This document shows, piece after piece, positions 26,962 to 35,775 of a stretch of 64,000 nt of DNA; position 1 is the first letter of the stretch, and every line of letters starts with the position of its first letter. The DNA is from Alcanivorax sp. 1008 (lineage in GTDB: Bacteria > Pseudomonadota > Gammaproteobacteria > Pseudomonadales > Alcanivoracaceae). Under the pieces are notes generated by a model. It did not search any database. It worked only from the letters and a program-made list of their open reading frames with translations, and was not told the DNA's origin. The stretch lies in NCBI RefSeq assembly GCF_020667895.1, contig NZ_JAFMPS010000001.1, positions 536,771 to 600,770 of the forward strand, in the 5' to 3' direction. Position numbers and translations under genes: made by a program.

Positions 26962-27990
26962 TCAAAGAAGGTCGTCAATATTGATGGAAGGCTGGCTTTT
27001 CGCTGCGTCGTCCCAGAAAGTGCCCAAGCCTCCCAATGGAGTGCGGCGGCCAGTGGCTTCGGTCCAAAGGCGATCAGAGATTGAGCTGATCATGGTGGCA
27101 GCCATGGTGTCGATCATGCGGTATTCCGCATTGACCGTGTCGCTTTTGGCGAAGTCACGGATTGCTTTGCGCAGGTGCTCATCGTCACCCTTGCTGTAGG
27201 CGGCCATGGCATACATGGCGCTGCCCAGACGAACACCATTACGGAAGCCAGCGTCGGCGGCCTTTTGCAGCTCTTCCCATGGCTGAGCGTTAGCGGGGGC
27301 CAGCATCGGCAGGATGCTCCAGACAGATGCACGGATGCCGCGCGGAGCGCCCCACCACTCGTCATTGTCCAAACAGGACACGCCGCGCTCAACCTTGGCA
27401 GCGATATCTCGCGGCACACCCACGGAGCCATCGGCAATGCCGTCGTTCATCAGCGCCTGCAGGCCGCCTACCATGCCGATCATCCATACCAGCTGGTCAA
27501 ACTCCTTCTTCAGTTTCGGGCACTCGCCATCTTTCGGGTACTTAAATGCGGACATCAGGCGGTTATATGATTCCAGCTGACGCTTGGCAGATATAGCGGC
27601 GTAACGTTTCTGCAGAATGCGTGCATCCTGTGCTTCCGCCACGTTGCCTTGTTTAACAGCACGCAGGTAACGCATTTCCTGCTCCAGTGACAGTTCGTCA
27701 GTGCAGCTGGCAGCGGTCACATACATCAATACGGCAAGCTTGTCCGGATTAGAGCCAACCCTCTCAAATGCCATAAGCAGCGGGGTTTGGGCTTCGCCGG
27801 CAGCGCAGGCGATACGGGTGTCATCGTCTGCCATCATGTGCGGCAGCATTTCTGAGCGGCCGAAGCCCATCAGGACATCACCCGTGGATTTGTAGACGAT
27901 TCCACAGCCTTGTAGAACGAGCAGGGCGGCTCCCAGCAACACAGCGCGGGTAGCTGCCATCGGGGAGGGCATAAAGGCGGTCGGGGTCAT
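26962..27990 (-). CDS. TatT-like TPR lipoprotein of a TPAT (TRAP-associated) transporter
   Basis: A 342-residue predicted lipoprotein. The lipobox VLQG-C29 ends a hydrophobic signal peptide. The mature part is almost entirely helical, with repeated helix pairs consistent with cryptic TPRs as in Treponema pallidum TatT (Tp0956), which forms trimers with its binding protein. I identify it from overall character and context (binding protein and TRAP permease adjacent), not from a short motif. ATG 27990 has CGGAGAAG upstream and AATAACAATAA before that. It is divergent from the ABC1-kinase gene and heads the TatT-binding protein B unit. The role is inferred to be ligand handling at the membrane. 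Confidence 0.75.
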   Translation of the reverse strand: MTPTAFMPSPMAATRAVLLGAALLVLQGCGIVYKSTGDVLMGFGRSEMLPHMMADDDTRIACAAGEAQTPLLMAFERVGSNPDKLAVLMYVTAASCTDELSLEQEMRYLRAVKQGNVAEAQDARILQKRYAAISAKRQLESYNRLMSAFKYPKDGECPKLKKEFDQLVWMIGMVGGLQALMNDGIADGSVGVPRDIAAKVERGVSCLDNDEWWGAPRGIRASVWSILPMLAPANAQPWEELQKAADAGFRNGVRLGSAMYAMAAYSKGDDEHLRKAIRDFAKSDTVNAEYRMIDTMAATMISSISDRLWTEATGRRTPLGGLGTFWDDAAKSQPSINIDDLL

Positions 27991-28198
27991 CGGGACTTCT
28001 CCGGGTTATTGTTATTCGTGGTTCTGGCGAGACTAAGGTCGCCTAAACTACCCAATGGCCCGCGTCGGTACAAGCCGGCGGTTACAAAACGCAACGTGGC
28101 TGTTACGGTGGTAGCGATATGCGACGGTTGTCCGATAGCACGCCGGTTACGTATCAGTAACAATTGCGCCCCTATGATGTGCCACCTGCGAGGACAAG
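27991..28198. promoter_or_regulatory. Divergent promoter region, TatT-like gene and ABC1 kinase
   Basis: This 208-bp region separates two divergent genes and must hold both promoters. Visible features are an inverted repeat GTTAC-N6-GTAAC at 28146-28161, two further GTTAC copies upstream, and the A-rich TatT leader AATAACAATAA (28016-28006, minus strand). No strong consensus promoter is evident. Confidence 0.4.
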
Positions 28199-29554
28199 AT
28201 GAGCAAGACCAACGGGCAACGTGAAACCCAGACCATGCTGGAGGAGGGCCGTACCGGTTTCGGTCTGGCACTGACGGCGGCCCGTGGTGGACTGCGCATG
28301 CTGCAGACCGTGTCGGTGCTGGCCCGCACCGGCGGTGGCTGGCTGCTTGGTGAGCGGCCGCCATTGCCACGCCTGCTGCGGGAGACCTGCGAATCCCTTG
28401 GTACTACCTATATTAAGCTGGGTCAGTTTGTCGCCAGCTCCCCGTCGCTGTTCCCAGATGAGTATGTGGAAGAGTTCCAGAAATGCCTGGATCGCACCCC
28501 GGGGCTGCCGTTTCACTACATCCGTCGTACTGTGGAAGCGGAACTCGGCAAACCACTGGAAAGCCTCTACGCCTGGGTAGATCCGAAGCCGCTTGCCTCG
28601 GCGTCCATCGCGCAGGTGCATGCAGCGCGACTGCACAATGGCGATGAGGTGGTTATCAAGGTACAGCGGCCCAATGTGGAAAACGTGTTGTTGACCGACT
28701 TCAATTTCATCTATTTCGGCGCACGTATGCTTGAGCGACTGGCACCAGGCTTGTCACACTCCGCAGTCTCCGGGGTTATTGAGGAGCTACAGGCATCCAT
28801 GCTGGAGGAGTGCAACTTCGAGCTGGAAGCCGAGCACTTGACCAAGTTTAACGAGTTTCTTCATGCCACCGGCAACACTCAGGCGGTGGCACCACGACCT
28901 TACCCGGAGCTGTCCAGCCGTCGGGTGCTGACCATGGAGCGCTTCTTCGGTGTGCCTCTGACCGATATCGAGGTGCTGCGCAAATACACCCCGGATCCCG
29001 CTCAGGCTCTCATAGGTGCGCTCAATACCTGGTTCTCCAGTCTGATGCTATGTGACTTTTTCCATGCCGATGTGCATGCCGGCAATCTGATGTTGCTGGA
29101 AGATGGTCGGGTGGGTTTTATCGATTTCGGCATCGTCGGCAAGGTGCGCAAAACCACCTGGGAGGCCATGGCCAAGCTGTTCGATGGGATTGGTCGAGGA
29201 GACAACCGGGTGATTGCCGAGGCCATGGCGGTGGTGGGCATGACCCGCGAAGCGGTTGATGTGGATGCGCTCACCATCGATATCGAGAAACTTCAGGACC
29301 GGCTGATGAACGTTGACCCGGCCACTCTAGTGCAAGGCGACCGCAATGACCGCGAAGTGAATCGCCTGCTGATGGACTTGATCCGCATTGGCGAAGAACA
29401 CGGCATTCGTTTTCCGCGGGAGTTTGCCTTGTTGCTGAAGCAGTTCCTCTATTTCGATCGTTATGTTCAGGCGCTGGCGCCGGAGATGGATCTGTTCTCC
29501 GACTCCCGCGTTGATATGTGGGGCGGGCTGGACGAGATAAACCTGCTCCACTAA
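28199..29554 (+). CDS. ABC1/UbiB/AarF-family atypical kinase
   Basis: A 451-residue ABC1-family protein with all family motifs. It has the KxGQ helix (IKLGQFVASSPSLFPDEYV, about 72-90), the alanine-rich loop ASASIAQVHAA, the lysine in VVIKVQRP, ExD in LEECNFELEAE, and the catalytic/metal motifs FHADVHAGNLM and FIDFGIVGK. Members support ubiquinone synthesis or lipid transport and carry ATPase rather than classical kinase activity. No long C-terminal membrane helices like those of UbiB are obvious, so it may be a paralogue rather than UbiB itself. It is the only plus-strand gene amid the minus-strand transport cluster. Confidence 0.9.
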   Translation: MSKTNGQRETQTMLEEGRTGFGLALTAARGGLRMLQTVSVLARTGGGWLLGERPPLPRLLRETCESLGTTYIKLGQFVASSPSLFPDEYVEEFQKCLDRTPGLPFHYIRRTVEAELGKPLESLYAWVDPKPLASASIAQVHAARLHNGDEVVIKVQRPNVENVLLTDFNFIYFGARMLERLAPGLSHSAVSGVIEELQASMLEECNFELEAEHLTKFNEFLHATGNTQAVAPRPYPELSSRRVLTMERFFGVPLTDIEVLRKYTPDPAQALIGALNTWFSSLMLCDFFHADVHAGNLMLLEDGRVGFIDFGIVGKVRKTTWEAMAKLFDGIGRGDNRVIAEAMAVVGMTREAVDVDALTIDIEKLQDRLMNVDPATLVQGDRNDREVNRLLMDLIRIGEEHGIRFPREFALLLKQFLYFDRYVQALAPEMDLFSDSRVDMWGGLDEINLLH

Positions 29555-29574
29555 TCCGCCGGGAAACTCGTCAG

Positions 29575-29592
29575 GAGCGGCTTTAGCCGCTC
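29575..29592. terminator. Bidirectional terminator of the GAGCGGC repeat type
   Basis: The hairpin GAGCGGC-TTTA-GCCGCTC is followed by TTTATT on the plus strand, between the convergent kinase gene and binding protein C. It matches the core of the repeat family noted at 46.9 and 49.6 kb. Confidence 0.75.
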
Positions 29593-29596
29593 TTTA

Positions 29597-30697
29597 TTAC
29601 TCTACTGGATTGACACACTCTGATCGTGTCGCATCAAACTTGCAGCGCACCTTGCGCTGCAGGGTCAGCATCTCAGGGTCATAGTATTCTCGTTCCCGCA
29701 AATGCAGCCTCGCCTGTTGCATCATGATTTCGTATTCGCGCTGATCTCGCTCCGGGATATCAATCCACCAATGGGCCGGAACCTTGGCGGTTTCTTCCCC
29801 GAGCCTCTCCATGATCAGACCGTAATTCTGCAGAAAAACTTCGCGCACCAACTGGGCTAGCTCGTTGGGAAATTTGTCCGTACGGCCAATAATCTGCATG
29901 GTCATCTGGGTCAGCGGGAAGCGCACGATGCCACCATTCGGGGACATGCCTTTGTACAGTTCCAATACTTCGTAGGCCACCAGTGGAGCCGGTAATACGT
30001 CCACAACACCGTTGTTAAACTTGTTTGGTGCGGAAACGATGTCAGACAGAATCGGTGTGGCACCAATCTGCGATACCATTTCTGCCTGTACCTTGTCGTA
30101 ATCAAGTACGGCGACTTTTTTGCCGGCAGCCTTGGCGAGGCTGCTGATCGAGCGGTCATTAACAAAAACATAGACAGCCCCGGCGGGAGCAATACCCAGT
30201 ACCACATATTCTCCACTGACCATGTTGTCCGCATTGCGCGTAGAATTAACTGCCTGTAGCAGCACGTGCATGTGCTTGTCATCCGGCACTGCTCCTACCG
30301 CATCAATGGTTCCGCTATAGCGATGAAACAAGCGGGCACGAAGGCCGGTCATCAGCGCTGCATCACAGATGCCACTTTTTAGATCCTCGGCGACCACTGT
30401 TTCATTGGTGTAGGGGACCATTTCTACATCTACGCCGTATTGCATGATCTGGCCACGTTGATCCTGCGCCGCCGCATAAATTGGGCCTGAACGCCCGGCA
30501 ATATCCCAGATGCAGATCTTGCGCTTGATCAGTTTTTCTTTCGGGTAACCATACAGCTGACGAATTGCAGTAATGCGCTCATCAAGGGTCAGGGTCTGGT
30601 CATAGGCTTTGGCGCGTAGCTGCTCTTCCGTCGGCGCGGCATGTGTGGCTGCAGCTAGAATGAAAAGTGACAGCAGAGCGGTCAGTCTGTTCAGCAT
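29597..30697 (-). CDS. Periplasmic solute-binding protein paralogue C
   Basis: A 366-residue exported protein. The start MLNRLTALLSLFILAAATHA gives a signal peptide of about 20 residues; the longer frame runs through binding protein D and is rejected. A helical extension of about 35 residues (residues 21-58) precedes the domain shared with the others. It contains CIWDIAG (C62), CDAALMTGLRAR, GAVYVFVNDRSI, KVAVLDYD, LYKGMSPNGGIVRF and the C-terminal RCKF/ECVNPVE pair. AAGGAAAG lies upstream. It follows paralogue D by 34 nt, so they form a two-gene unit, suggesting tandem duplication. Confidence 0.87.
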   Translation of the reverse strand: MLNRLTALLSLFILAAATHAAPTEEQLRAKAYDQTLTLDERITAIRQLYGYPKEKLIKRKICIWDIAGRSGPIYAAAQDQRGQIMQYGVDVEMVPYTNETVVAEDLKSGICDAALMTGLRARLFHRYSGTIDAVGAVPDDKHMHVLLQAVNSTRNADNMVSGEYVVLGIAPAGAVYVFVNDRSISSLAKAAGKKVAVLDYDKVQAEMVSQIGATPILSDIVSAPNKFNNGVVDVLPAPLVAYEVLELYKGMSPNGGIVRFPLTQMTMQIIGRTDKFPNELAQLVREVFLQNYGLIMERLGEETAKVPAHWWIDIPERDQREYEIMMQQARLHLREREYYDPEMLTLQRKVRCKFDATRSECVNPVE

Positions 30698-30731
30698 GAT
30701 TGCTTTCCTTGGTAATTCGATCGAGCTGTGG

Positions 30732-31922
30732 TTATTCCACGGGATTGACGCACTCGCCACGCTCGGGCGAATACTTGCAGCGGATGCGTCTTTGCAGAGT
30801 GAGCATTTCTGCATCGTAATAGTCCATGTCGCGCAGGCTTATACGAGCTTGCTGCATCATGTTGCTGTATTCCTGCATGTCCTCTTTGGGAATCGCGATC
30901 CACCATTTTTCCGGAATTTTCACTTCTTCCCGTGAGATCAACTCAATCACTCGGGGGTATTGCTCAAAGGCAGCTTCACGAATCAACTGGGCGGCTTCAT
31001 TGGGGAATTTATCCAGCCGACCAATCAGCTGCATAGTGATTTGCGCCAGCGGGTAATTGATGATGCCGCCATTTGGTGTCATGCCCTTGTAGAGCTCCAG
31101 TATTTCGTACGCCAGCAACGGTGCCGGCAGAATGTCCACTACGCCATTGTTGAACATTCCCGGGGCGCGGGTGATATCCGTGCTCACGGGGGTGGCGCCA
31201 ACGCCGGCAATCATCTTCGCCTGCATGGGGTCATACTCGAGCACAGCAACTTTCTTGCCGGCAGCTTTTGACAGTGTGTTGATGGAGCGGTCGTTTACGA
31301 ATACATAGGCAGCGCCGGCGGGGAATACACCAAGCACCACGTACTCGCCTTGCACCATTTTATTGGCGGTGCGGGGATTAGTGATTACCTGAAACAGGGT
31401 ATGCAGGTGGTCGCGATCCGGCAGTGCGCCGATGGCATCAATAGAGCCGGTGTATTTATTAAACTGACGGGCGCGCAGGCCGCTCATCAACGCTGCATCA
31501 CAGCGGCCAGCCTTGAACTCTTCGACCATTACGGTTTCGTTAGTGTAGGGCACCATCTCAAGCTCAACGCCAAACTCCAGCGCCTGAGCACGGGCTTCCA
31601 TGGCGGCCCCGAATATGGGCCCGGCCCGGCCGACAATATCCCAGATGCAGATGACTCGGCGCAGACGCTGGCCCTCGGGCAGCTTGTCGATGCCAGACAG
31701 TTTGGCAATCGCCTTGAGCCTCTCGTTCACCGGCATATCGGCGTTCAGGCTAATGTCGGTCATCATACGAACCAGCTCTGGAGTCAGCTCCACGCCGGGC
31801 AACAGGCGCTGGAACTCGGCCAGCTGCTCTGGGGTGAGCGATGAGGCAGGCTGCTTTTCGGCAGTGACGATTCCGGGGATCAGCAGAGCAAAGGTCAGCA
31901 GTAGCGCGGATAGGTGCTTCAT
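30732..31922 (-). CDS. Periplasmic solute-binding protein paralogue D
   Basis: A 396-residue exported protein with the longest N-terminal extension. After the signal peptide (to about A21), roughly 65 extra residues (EKQPASSLTPEQLAEFQRLL onward) precede CIWDIVG (C92). The core then matches paralogues A and C: CDAALMSGLRAR, GAAYVFVNDRSINTL, KVAVLEYD, LYKGMTPNGGIINYPLAQ and RCKY/ECVNPVE. The start is ATG 31922 with GGAGAG upstream. It heads the D-C unit. The ligand is unknown; the extension may contact a partner or the membrane. Confidence 0.87.
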   Translation of the reverse strand: MKHLSALLLTFALLIPGIVTAEKQPASSLTPEQLAEFQRLLPGVELTPELVRMMTDISLNADMPVNERLKAIAKLSGIDKLPEGQRLRRVICIWDIVGRAGPIFGAAMEARAQALEFGVELEMVPYTNETVMVEEFKAGRCDAALMSGLRARQFNKYTGSIDAIGALPDRDHLHTLFQVITNPRTANKMVQGEYVVLGVFPAGAAYVFVNDRSINTLSKAAGKKVAVLEYDPMQAKMIAGVGATPVSTDITRAPGMFNNGVVDILPAPLLAYEILELYKGMTPNGGIINYPLAQITMQLIGRLDKFPNEAAQLIREAAFEQYPRVIELISREEVKIPEKWWIAIPKEDMQEYSNMMQQARISLRDMDYYDAEMLTLQRRIRCKYSPERGECVNPVE

Positions 31923-32052
31923 TATTATTCTCTCCGGTCGTTCGGGCTGAGCCCGATACACTAGGTGAACACAGCATACAGGCGATTGACCGGTGAGTCG
32001 CTGAGCCTTGGCACTATGGCCGGCTGGCTAGTCTCTGGGTTGCTGCCCCACT

Positions 32053-32183
32053 TTCACCACCGTGCCTGGGCGCAACCGCCGCCATAATCCTCCGGGATGA
32101 CCGCTACGCTTAGTCACCCTGCGGATTATGGTGGCGTTCACGCCTAAGTGAGACACCGAGGCAACGGGGGGTAGGGGTGAGGC
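32053..32183 (+). repeat. Structured intergenic repeat element, copy B
   Basis: The second copy of the element at 16719-16850 and 35776-35905, in the same orientation as copy C. It contains CACCGTGCC, GCCGCCATAATCC, CGCTACGCT, GGATTATGGTGGC and TTCACGCCTAAG in order. It occupies most of the 266-bp gap between binding protein D and the YciK gene. The remainder holds a GGGCTGAGCCC dyad and the promoter of D. I see no gene. Confidence 0.85.
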
Positions 32184-32188
32184 CTCTG

Positions 32189-32953
32189 CTAGATTTGGGC
32201 GTTGAGGGATTGGCCAGTGATGCCTTTTGCTGCTGGGCCGAGCAGGTACAGGTATGGGGCGAGAATGTCCTCCGGGCGCTTCAGCTTGCTGGCATCTTCC
32301 GCCGGGTAGGCCATGGCGCGCATTTTGGTGGCCGTGGCACCGGGGTTGATGCAGTTGACCCGGATCGGTGCCACGTTCTCCAGTTCGTCGGCCAGCACCT
32401 GCATCAGTCCCTCGGTGGCGAACTTGCTTACCGCATAGGCACCCCAGAAAGCCCGACCCTTACGGCCCACACTGGAAGTGGTGAATAGTACTGAGGCGTC
32501 GGCGGAGTCTTTTAGCAGGGGCAGCAAGGCGCGGGTGAGAAAGAACGGCGCATTGATGTTGACCTGCATTACCGACTCCCAGGTGCCATAGCCGTACTGA
32601 TCCAGAGGCGTGATTTCACCGAGAATCGAGGCGTTGTGCAAAATGCCGTCCAATCGGCCGAAGGCGTTGCCGAGCATACCGGCCAGTTCCTCGTAGTCCG
32701 CAGGGCGAGCTACCTCCAGGTTGACCGGCGCCAGTGCTGGCTCAGGTGCTCCTATGGCGACGATTTCGTCATACACGGCCTCCAGCTTTTCCTGAGTGCG
32801 TCCCAACAAAATTACAGTGGCACCGTGTTTAGCCAGGGCCAATGCGGCGGCGCGGCCGATGCCGTCACCGGCGCCAGTGACCATGATGATGCGGTCGTTG
32901 AAGGCATTGTCAGGGCACTGGTAGCTGGTGGCCGCTTGCTGAATATCGGTCAT
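32189..32953 (-). CDS. yciK: YciK-family short-chain dehydrogenase/reductase
   Basis: A 254-residue classical SDR. The cofactor motif is VTGAGDGIGRAAALALAKHG, and the catalytic tetrad includes S (TTSSVGRKGRAF) and YAVSK. The substrate is unknown. ATG 32953 has GGAAGAG upstream; the longer frame adds 25 unlikely residues. It is the last gene of mtaD-ubiG-mupP-yciK, the Pseudomonas order, 14 nt after mupP. Confidence 0.92.
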   Translation of the reverse strand: MTDIQQAATSYQCPDNAFNDRIIMVTGAGDGIGRAAALALAKHGATVILLGRTQEKLEAVYDEIVAIGAPEPALAPVNLEVARPADYEELAGMLGNAFGRLDGILHNASILGEITPLDQYGYGTWESVMQVNINAPFFLTRALLPLLKDSADASVLFTTSSVGRKGRAFWGAYAVSKFATEGLMQVLADELENVAPIRVNCINPGATATKMRAMAYPAEDASKLKRPEDILAPYLYLLGPAAKGITGQSLNAQI

Positions 32954-32967
32954 GGCTCTTCCGGGAA

Positions 32968-33621
32968 TTAAAGGTTCAGTAACTGAGCAAGCTCTGCGGT
33001 ATCCGCCGCATACATATCTGCTCGCCATGCTTGCGGGTCTTCGTCTTCGCCAATATAGCCAAACAGGACGCCAATGGTTCTCATGCCGGCATTCCGGCCT
33101 GCAGCGATATCGCGCTCGTGATCGCCCACATAAATGCAGCGCTCTGGCTGAACTCCTACCATTGACGCAGCCTTTAGCAGCCCTTCCGGTTGCGGCTTAC
33201 GCTCGGCCACATTATCCGGGCAGATCACGGGGCCAACTCGGCTGGCCAGCTTCAGGCCTGCCAGCAAAGGGGTGGTGAAACGTTCCGGCTTGTTGGTGAC
33301 AATGCCCCAGGGAATATGGCTTGCTTCCAGCTTGTCCAGCACTTCGTCCATGCCGGCAAACAGTTGGCTTCCCACTGTCAGATGATCCACATAGCGATCC
33401 AGAAACTCGGCTAGCAGGCTGTCGAACGCTGCCTCCCCGGGATTGCCGCCGAAGCCGGCTTGCAGCACGGCACGGGCACCATTGGATACTTGGGCACGAA
33501 CTTTGTCATAGCCAAGAGCGGGCTTGCCAGCTTCGCCCAGCATGGCATTCAGCACGGTGTGAAAATCCGGCGCGGTATCGACCAGCGTGCCGTCCAGATC
33601 AAAGAAAACGGCGTCAACCAT
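32968..33621 (-). CDS. mupP: HAD phosphatase, MupP-like (MurNAc-6-phosphate phosphatase) or Gph
   Basis: A 217-residue HAD hydrolase. Motif I is FFDLDGTLVDT (D8, D10), motif III is TNKPERF, and motif IV is VGDHERDI. By sequence it could be called phosphoglycolate phosphatase. The position between ubiG and yciK is that of Pseudomonas MupP, which converts MurNAc-6-phosphate to MurNAc in the AmgK/MurU peptidoglycan-recycling route. That assignment is by synteny. The amgK/murU genes are not in the window. The start ATG (33621-33619) overlaps the ubiG stop by 1 nt. Confidence 0.85.
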   Translation of the reverse strand: MVDAVFFDLDGTLVDTAPDFHTVLNAMLGEAGKPALGYDKVRAQVSNGARAVLQAGFGGNPGEAAFDSLLAEFLDRYVDHLTVGSQLFAGMDEVLDKLEASHIPWGIVTNKPERFTTPLLAGLKLASRVGPVICPDNVAERKPQPEGLLKAASMVGVQPERCIYVGDHERDIAAGRNAGMRTIGVLFGYIGEDEDPQAWRADMYAADTAELAQLLNL

Positions 33622-34334
33622 TACGCCTCTGCCTTGATGCAATGCACCAGATAATTCACCGACACATCGCGGTTCAGGCTGGCGTTGGCCGTGAACGGGT
33701 TGTACTGCATGCCGCAGGTGTCTTTCAGTTGCAGGCCAGCGTCGCGAGCCCATCCCGCCAGTTCCGACGGCTTGATCAATTTGGCGTATTCATGGGTGCC
33801 ACGCGGCAGCAGGCGCAGGATGTATTCGGCTCCCACAATGGCCAGTGCAAATGCCTTCGGATTGCGATTGATGGTCGAGAAAAATACCTGTCCACCGGGT
33901 TTGACTAACTTGGCACAGGCAGCAACAACTGCGCCGGGGTCCGGCACGTGTTCGAGCATTTCCAGGCATGTAACAGCGTCGTACTGGCCGGCGCGTTCGG
34001 CGGCAACTTCTTCCGCGGTGATATTCAGATACTCAACATCGATGCCGTCCTTTTGTGCATGCAGGCGTGCCACAGCCAAGGGGGCTTCGCCCAGATCAAT
34101 GCCGGTTACGGTGGCACCCAGCCGGGCCATGCCTTCTGACACCAGACCACCGCCGCAGCCGATATCGATGACTTTTTTACCTTTCAGGCTGACGCGCTCG
34201 TCGATGTAGTTCAGGCGCAGGGGGTTGATGTCGTGCAGTGGACGGAACTCGGACTTCGGGTCCCACCAGCGCTCTGCCAGCGCTTCAAATTTGGCAATCT
34301 CAGCGGCATCGACGTTGCGGGCGCTATGGTTCAT
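33621..34334 (-). CDS. ubiG: Ubiquinone O-methyltransferase UbiG
   Basis: A 237-residue SAM-dependent methyltransferase. It catalyses both O-methylations in ubiquinone synthesis at the membrane. The SAM site is [20 protein letters not shown], followed by [18 protein letters not shown]. The N-terminus [20 protein letters not shown] and [10 protein letters not shown] segments are characteristic. GGAGAATC precedes the ATG. It overlaps mtaD upstream (ATGA, 4 nt) and mupP downstream. Confidence 0.96.
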   Translation of the reverse strand: MNHSARNVDAAEIAKFEALAERWWDPKSEFRPLHDINPLRLNYIDERVSLKGKKVIDIGCGGGLVSEGMARLGATVTGIDLGEAPLAVARLHAQKDGIDVEYLNITAEEVAAERAGQYDAVTCLEMLEHVPDPGAVVAACAKLVKPGGQVFFSTINRNPKAFALAIVGAEYILRLLPRGTHEYAKLIKPSELAGWARDAGLQLKDTCGMQYNPFTANASLNRDVSVNYLVHCIKAEA

Positions 34335-35650
34335 GCGGATTCTCCACGGATACGGTCGCCCCAGGCGCGCGCGTCGCGCAGTACCCGGGCTTCATTCAGG
34401 GTGGTGAGGACGCGATTTTCCATCAACGCCCGGCCGGCCACAAAGGTGTGACTGATCTGCGCGCGGCTGGCGGAGTAAACAATCTGTGCCACCGGGTCAT
34501 ACAGTGGCTGGGTCTCCACCGCGCCCAAGTCAAAGGCAATGATGTCCGCTTGCTTGCCAATAACCAGTGAACCCGTCTGGCTATCAATGCCCAGCGCGCG
34601 GGCGCCTGCCAGAGTGGCCATTTCCAACGCGGCTGCGGCGGGCAGGGCGGCTGCGTCCTGAGCCACGGCTTTGGCTAGCAGGGCGGCGGTCTTCATTTCG
34701 CCCTGCATATCCAGATCGTTGTTGCTGGCAGCGCCGTCAGTGCCCAGCGCCACATTGACGCCGGCGTTGCGCAGTTTCTCTACCGGGCAGAACCCGCTGG
34801 CCAGCTTCAGGTTGGACTCGGGGCAGTGCACCACCGACGTGCCGGTCTGTGCGAGAAGGGAGATCTCGTCATCGGTCAGCTGGGTCATGTGCACCGCTAA
34901 CAGGCGCGGGCCAAGTAGTCCCAGGCCATGCAGGCGATCCAGCGGTCGGGCGCCCCCATCTGCGGTGGCCATCATGATCTCGCCGGCGGTTTCGTGGATA
35001 TGCATCATGATGGGCAGATCCAGCTCTTCGGCGTAGGTGAGCAGCTTCTGCAATGGTGCGTCCGACACGGTATAGGGTGCGTGGGGGCCAAAGCCGATCT
35101 GGATCAGTGGCTCATGGCGCCAGTTGTCGTGCGCTGCCAGCGCCAGTCGCAGATAGTCATCCGGTCCCTGTGCCATAGGGGTGGGGAAGTCCAGCAGGGG
35201 CGAGAAAAGCACCGCCCGCAGGCCGGCTTCCTTGGCTGCCCGGGCGATGGCCTCGGGAAAGAAGTACATGTCGGCAAAGCAGGTGGTGCCGCTGCGAATC
35301 ATTTCGGCACAGGCGAAGCGGCTACCGTCGTGGACGAATTCATCGCTGATCCATTTGCCTTCAGCGGGCCAGATGTGCTGTTCCAGCCAGGTCATCAGTG
35401 GCAGATCATCGGCCAGTCCGCGGAACAGGTTCATGGCACTGTGGGTATGGGCGTTAACAAAGCCGGGGGTCAGGGCATGCTGGCCCAGATGCAGCACTTT
35501 AGCTGCCTGCCAGCGGCCTTCTACCTGATCAGAGGGCAGAATATCAGCGATAAGGCCATCGCGGACCACGATGGCATGGTTATTCAGGGTGCCGGTGCCT
35601 TCTACCGGAATGATCCAGCGGGCATGGATGATCAGGTCAGCGGCGGTCAT
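34331..35650 (-). CDS. mtaD: 5'-methylthioadenosine/S-adenosylhomocysteine deaminase (TRZ/ATZ family)
   Basis: A 439-residue amidohydrolase. Metal-binding motif HTH is at H68/H70 ([12 protein letters not shown]). Further ligands come from [20 protein letters not shown] and the aspartate in [14 protein letters not shown]. It deaminates MTA or SAH, as in Pseudomonas (PA3170-type), linking polyamine and SAM salvage to inosine derivatives. The start ATG 35650 with CGGAG upstream is chosen over a longer frame that crosses a repeat element. It heads the mtaD-ubiG-mupP-yciK operon. Confidence 0.93.
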   Translation of the reverse strand: MTAADLIIHARWIIPVEGTGTLNNHAIVVRDGLIADILPSDQVEGRWQAAKVLHLGQHALTPGFVNAHTHSAMNLFRGLADDLPLMTWLEQHIWPAEGKWISDEFVHDGSRFACAEMIRSGTTCFADMYFFPEAIARAAKEAGLRAVLFSPLLDFPTPMAQGPDDYLRLALAAHDNWRHEPLIQIGFGPHAPYTVSDAPLQKLLTYAEELDLPIMMHIHETAGEIMMATADGGARPLDRLHGLGLLGPRLLAVHMTQLTDDEISLLAQTGTSVVHCPESNLKLASGFCPVEKLRNAGVNVALGTDGAASNNDLDMQGEMKTAALLAKAVAQDAAALPAAAALEMATLAGARALGIDSQTGSLVIGKQADIIAFDLGAVETQPLYDPVAQIVYSASRAQISHTFVAGRALMENRVLTTLNEARVLRDARAWGDRIRGESA

Positions 35651-35686
35651 GGTGGCTCCGGTTGGGGCAGTAGAGGGCGCAGTATA

Positions 35687-35710
35687 TGTAGGAGAGGCTT
35701 CAGTCGCGAG
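35687..35710. repeat. GTAGGAG/GGCTTCAGTCGCGA repeat fragment
   Basis: The fragment TGTAGGAGAGGCTTCAGTCGCGA is a partial member of the GTAGGAGCGGCTT family. A further half-site, GCCGCTCCTACAGCGGC, lies at 36008-36024. Both flank structured element C in the 444-bp mtaD-gyrA gap. Confidence 0.55.
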
Positions 35711-35775
35711 GTTTTGTCCCGTAGCAGGCTGCTTCAGAGGCGAAATCTTTTGCCGAACCACCCCCTGCCACCGGC

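Noticed and set aside
28109..28120. ops-like GGTGGTAGCGAT upstream of the ABC1 kinase
   Set aside because: It has three mismatches to the ops consensus and precedes a single housekeeping-type gene.
30698..30814. Longer start for binding protein C
   Set aside because: It would run through the end of binding protein D. The start at 30697 has a clear ribosome-binding site and a signal peptide.
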